NCBI GenBank assembly: GCA_903825615.1
Contig: CAIKBK010000059.1
Span: 1-5,872, forward strand
Reading direction: 5' to 3'
Source: Candidatus Vogelbacteria bacterium
GTDB taxonomy: Bacteria; Patescibacteriota; Minisyncoccia; Phycocordibacterales; XYD1-FULL-46-19
DNA: 5,872 nt
Shown here: piece by piece, positions 5,201 to 5,872 of the stretch
Numbering within the stretch: position 1 is the stretch's first letter
Layout of the letters: each line of letters begins with the position of its first letter
Made by a program: the position numbers and the translations under genes
The notes under the pieces: model-generated
What the model saw: only the letters and a program-made list of their open reading frames with translations
What the model was told of the DNA's origin: nothing
Database searches by the model: none

Positions 5201-5213
5201 AATTTACAAAAAT

Positions 5214-5741
5214 TTACTTGGCAAAAATTAAACCATAATGATGATCACCAGCCGGAAAATCCAGAACAAAGGCGAAACCCACGCTACTAAAAGTCTTTTT
5301 TATTTCTTCGACCGGTACGACATCGATCGGCGCTGGGCCCAAACCACCAAAAGACTCACTCCAGTCGATAATCATCACACGACCACCTGGTTTAAGCAGA
5401 CGTTTGGCCTCTAAGGCTAATGTGTACATGGATTTGGCTTGAAAAAGAACATTAGAAATTATCACCACGTCAGCGACCCCATCAGGCAAACTCACACCGC
5501 CATTTTGTTCGATATCGCCCCAAATTACGTCAACATTAGGAAGACTCTTTTCTCGTGCCTCTTTTTTAAGCGTCTCAAGTAAATCCTTTTGGATCTCCAC
5601 GGCGTAAACTTTGCCATCAGGCAGAACTAGCGAAGCGGCGGCTAAAGAATAAGCACCGATACCTGAGCCAAAGTCAATAACTGTCATACCCGAAGACAGA
5701 TTTAATTTCTGCAAATTAGTTTGCGGATCAGCAAAAGCCAT
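5214..5741 (-). CDS. class I SAM-dependent methyltransferase
   Basis: This 175-residue protein has a Rossmann-like methyltransferase core. Motif I is VIDFGSGIG (residues 21-29, the SAM-binding glycine loop). Strand 2 ends in an acidic residue (VYAVE, E49) expected to hold the SAM ribose. GDIE (75-78) supplies the adenine contact. ADVVIISNVLF (90-100) is motif IV-like, and LLKPGGRVMIIDW (115-127) is the post-motif strand typical of UbiE-like enzymes. It lacks the extra N-terminal helices of full-length UbiE or small-molecule methyltransferases and is short for the class. The substrate cannot be told from the sequence. The DHHYGLIFAK end closes the sheet. The ATG at 5741 is preceded by AAAGG only 2 nt away and by a TATAAT box, so the message may be nearly leaderless. 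It heads the minus-strand run, 13 bp from the solute-binding protein gene. Confidence 0.85.
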   Translation of the reverse strand: MAFADPQTNLQKLNLSSGMTVIDFGSGIGAYSLAAASLVLPDGKVYAVEIQKDLLETLKKEAREKSLPNVDVIWGDIEQNGGVSLPDGVADVVIISNVLFQAKSMYTLALEAKRLLKPGGRVMIIDWSESFGGLGPAPIDVVPVEEIKKTFSSVGFAFVLDFPAGDHHYGLIFAK

Positions 5742-5749
5742 TACCTTTT

Positions 5750-5778
5750 ATTATAACCCGAAAGCCTTTGTCCACCAA
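5750..5778 (-). promoter_or_regulatory. promoter of the minus-strand operon, near-leaderless
   Basis: On the minus strand a perfect TATAAT (5755-5750) lies 17 bp after TTGGTG (5778-5773, TTG plus three non-consensus bases). Transcription would begin near 5743, only a couple of bases before the methyltransferase ATG at 5741, leaving almost no leader. The -10 and spacing are good and the -35 is modest. Confidence 0.55.
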
Positions 5779-5795
5779 GCCCAAAAGTGAATAGC

Positions 5796-5818
5796 TGATT
5801 GAAGTTCGACTTCAATCA
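5796..5818. promoter_or_regulatory. palindrome (putative operator) between divergent genes
   Basis: TGATTGAAGT (5796-5805) and ACTTCAATCA (5809-5818) form a perfect 10-bp-arm inverted repeat with a 3-bp centre (TCG). It covers the -35 box and most of the spacer of the rightward promoter and lies 18 bp from the leftward -35. The length, symmetry and position suggest a binding site for a dimeric regulator. No T-run follows on either strand, so it is not an intrinsic terminator. Confidence 0.55.
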
Positions 5819-5827
5819 ATTTATAAT
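5799..5827 (+). promoter_or_regulatory. rightward promoter at window end
   Basis: TTGAAG (5799-5804, four of six consensus bases) and a perfect TATAAT (5822-5827) are separated by 17 bp. The expected start is near 5833-5835. The -35 lies inside the palindrome at 5796-5818, so repression by a bound dimer is likely if the palindrome is an operator. Confidence 0.55.
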
Positions 5828-5836
5828 AATAGCAAG

Positions 5837-5872
5837 ATGAAAAAAGGATCGGGAGAAGAAGATGTTGATATC
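5837..5872 (+). CDS. start of a truncated gene, product unknown
   Basis: The frame is open from the ATG at 5837 to the window edge and gives 12 residues, MKKGSGEEDVDI, too few to identify. The ATG lies 9 bases past the -10 box, so this form would be translated from a nearly leaderless message. An alternative start in another frame is the ATG at 5862, which has GGGAG (5851-5855) 6 nt upstream and would begin Met-Leu-Ile. I cannot decide between them from the sequence present. That a gene starts here is supported by the promoter; which frame it uses is not settled. Confidence 0.4.
   Translation, partial: MKKGSGEEDVDI

Noticed and set aside
1..5872. CRISPR array, tRNA, rRNA, insertion sequence or attachment site
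   Set aside because: I saw no regularly spaced repeats, no cloverleaf-type sequence, no transposase or integrase features and no terminal repeats flanking a block.

Overview
The window most resembles a Patescibacteria (Candidate Phyla Radiation, probably Parcubacteria-like) genome. The main reason is the minus-strand run of five small two-helix membrane proteins of the type annotated as T4SS/TrbC-VirB2-like pilins, which occur in tandem arrays in that group. The usual bacterial code fits: the SPFH gene ends in TGA inside an ATGA stop-start overlap, which argues against the UGA=Gly code of Gracilibacteria and Absconditabacteria. The taxonomic call is inference, because no rRNA or marker gene lies in the window.

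Left part, plus strand (1-1920). A near-consensus promoter (TTGACT-N17-TATAAT, 80-108) with an inverted repeat on its -35 box drives a structured leader of about 95 nt. A perfect AGGAGG Shine-Dalgarno then leads into a two-gene operon. The genes are an SPFH/Band 7 (stomatin/prohibitin-like) membrane scaffold protein (209-1252) and a translationally coupled two-helix membrane protein of unknown family (1249-1860) with a Pro/Thr-rich linker. The operon ends at a strong intrinsic terminator (1883-1920). This block is visibly more GC-rich than the rest of the window and has much better ribosome-binding sites.

Centre and right, minus strand (5741 down to 1944). All genes run the same way with short gaps or overlaps. 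In order they are a class I SAM-dependent methyltransferase, a family 1 type extracellular solute-binding protein (SBP) split into two frames at a run of six A, and five pilin-like proteins of 158, 121, 94, 118 and 81 residues. The SBP and the first pilin overlap by one base (TAATG), so they are probably made from one transcript. A gap of 138 bp (2566-2703) before the fourth pilin may carry an internal promoter. No ATPase, VirB4/VirD4, permease or peptidase is present in the window, so the partners of the pilins and of the SBP must lie elsewhere.

Right end (5742-5872). A divergent intergenic region holds two back-to-back promoter-like sequences. A 10-bp-arm palindrome overlies the -35 and spacer of the rightward one. 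The rightward gene is cut off by the window edge, and its start is ambiguous between a near-leaderless ATG at 5837 and a Shine-Dalgarno-led ATG at 5862.

The most interesting points are the switch-like leader of the SPFH operon, the unknown SPFH partner, the A6 frameshift in the SBP gene with a dnaX-like arrangement, and the five-paralogue pilin array linked to an SBP.
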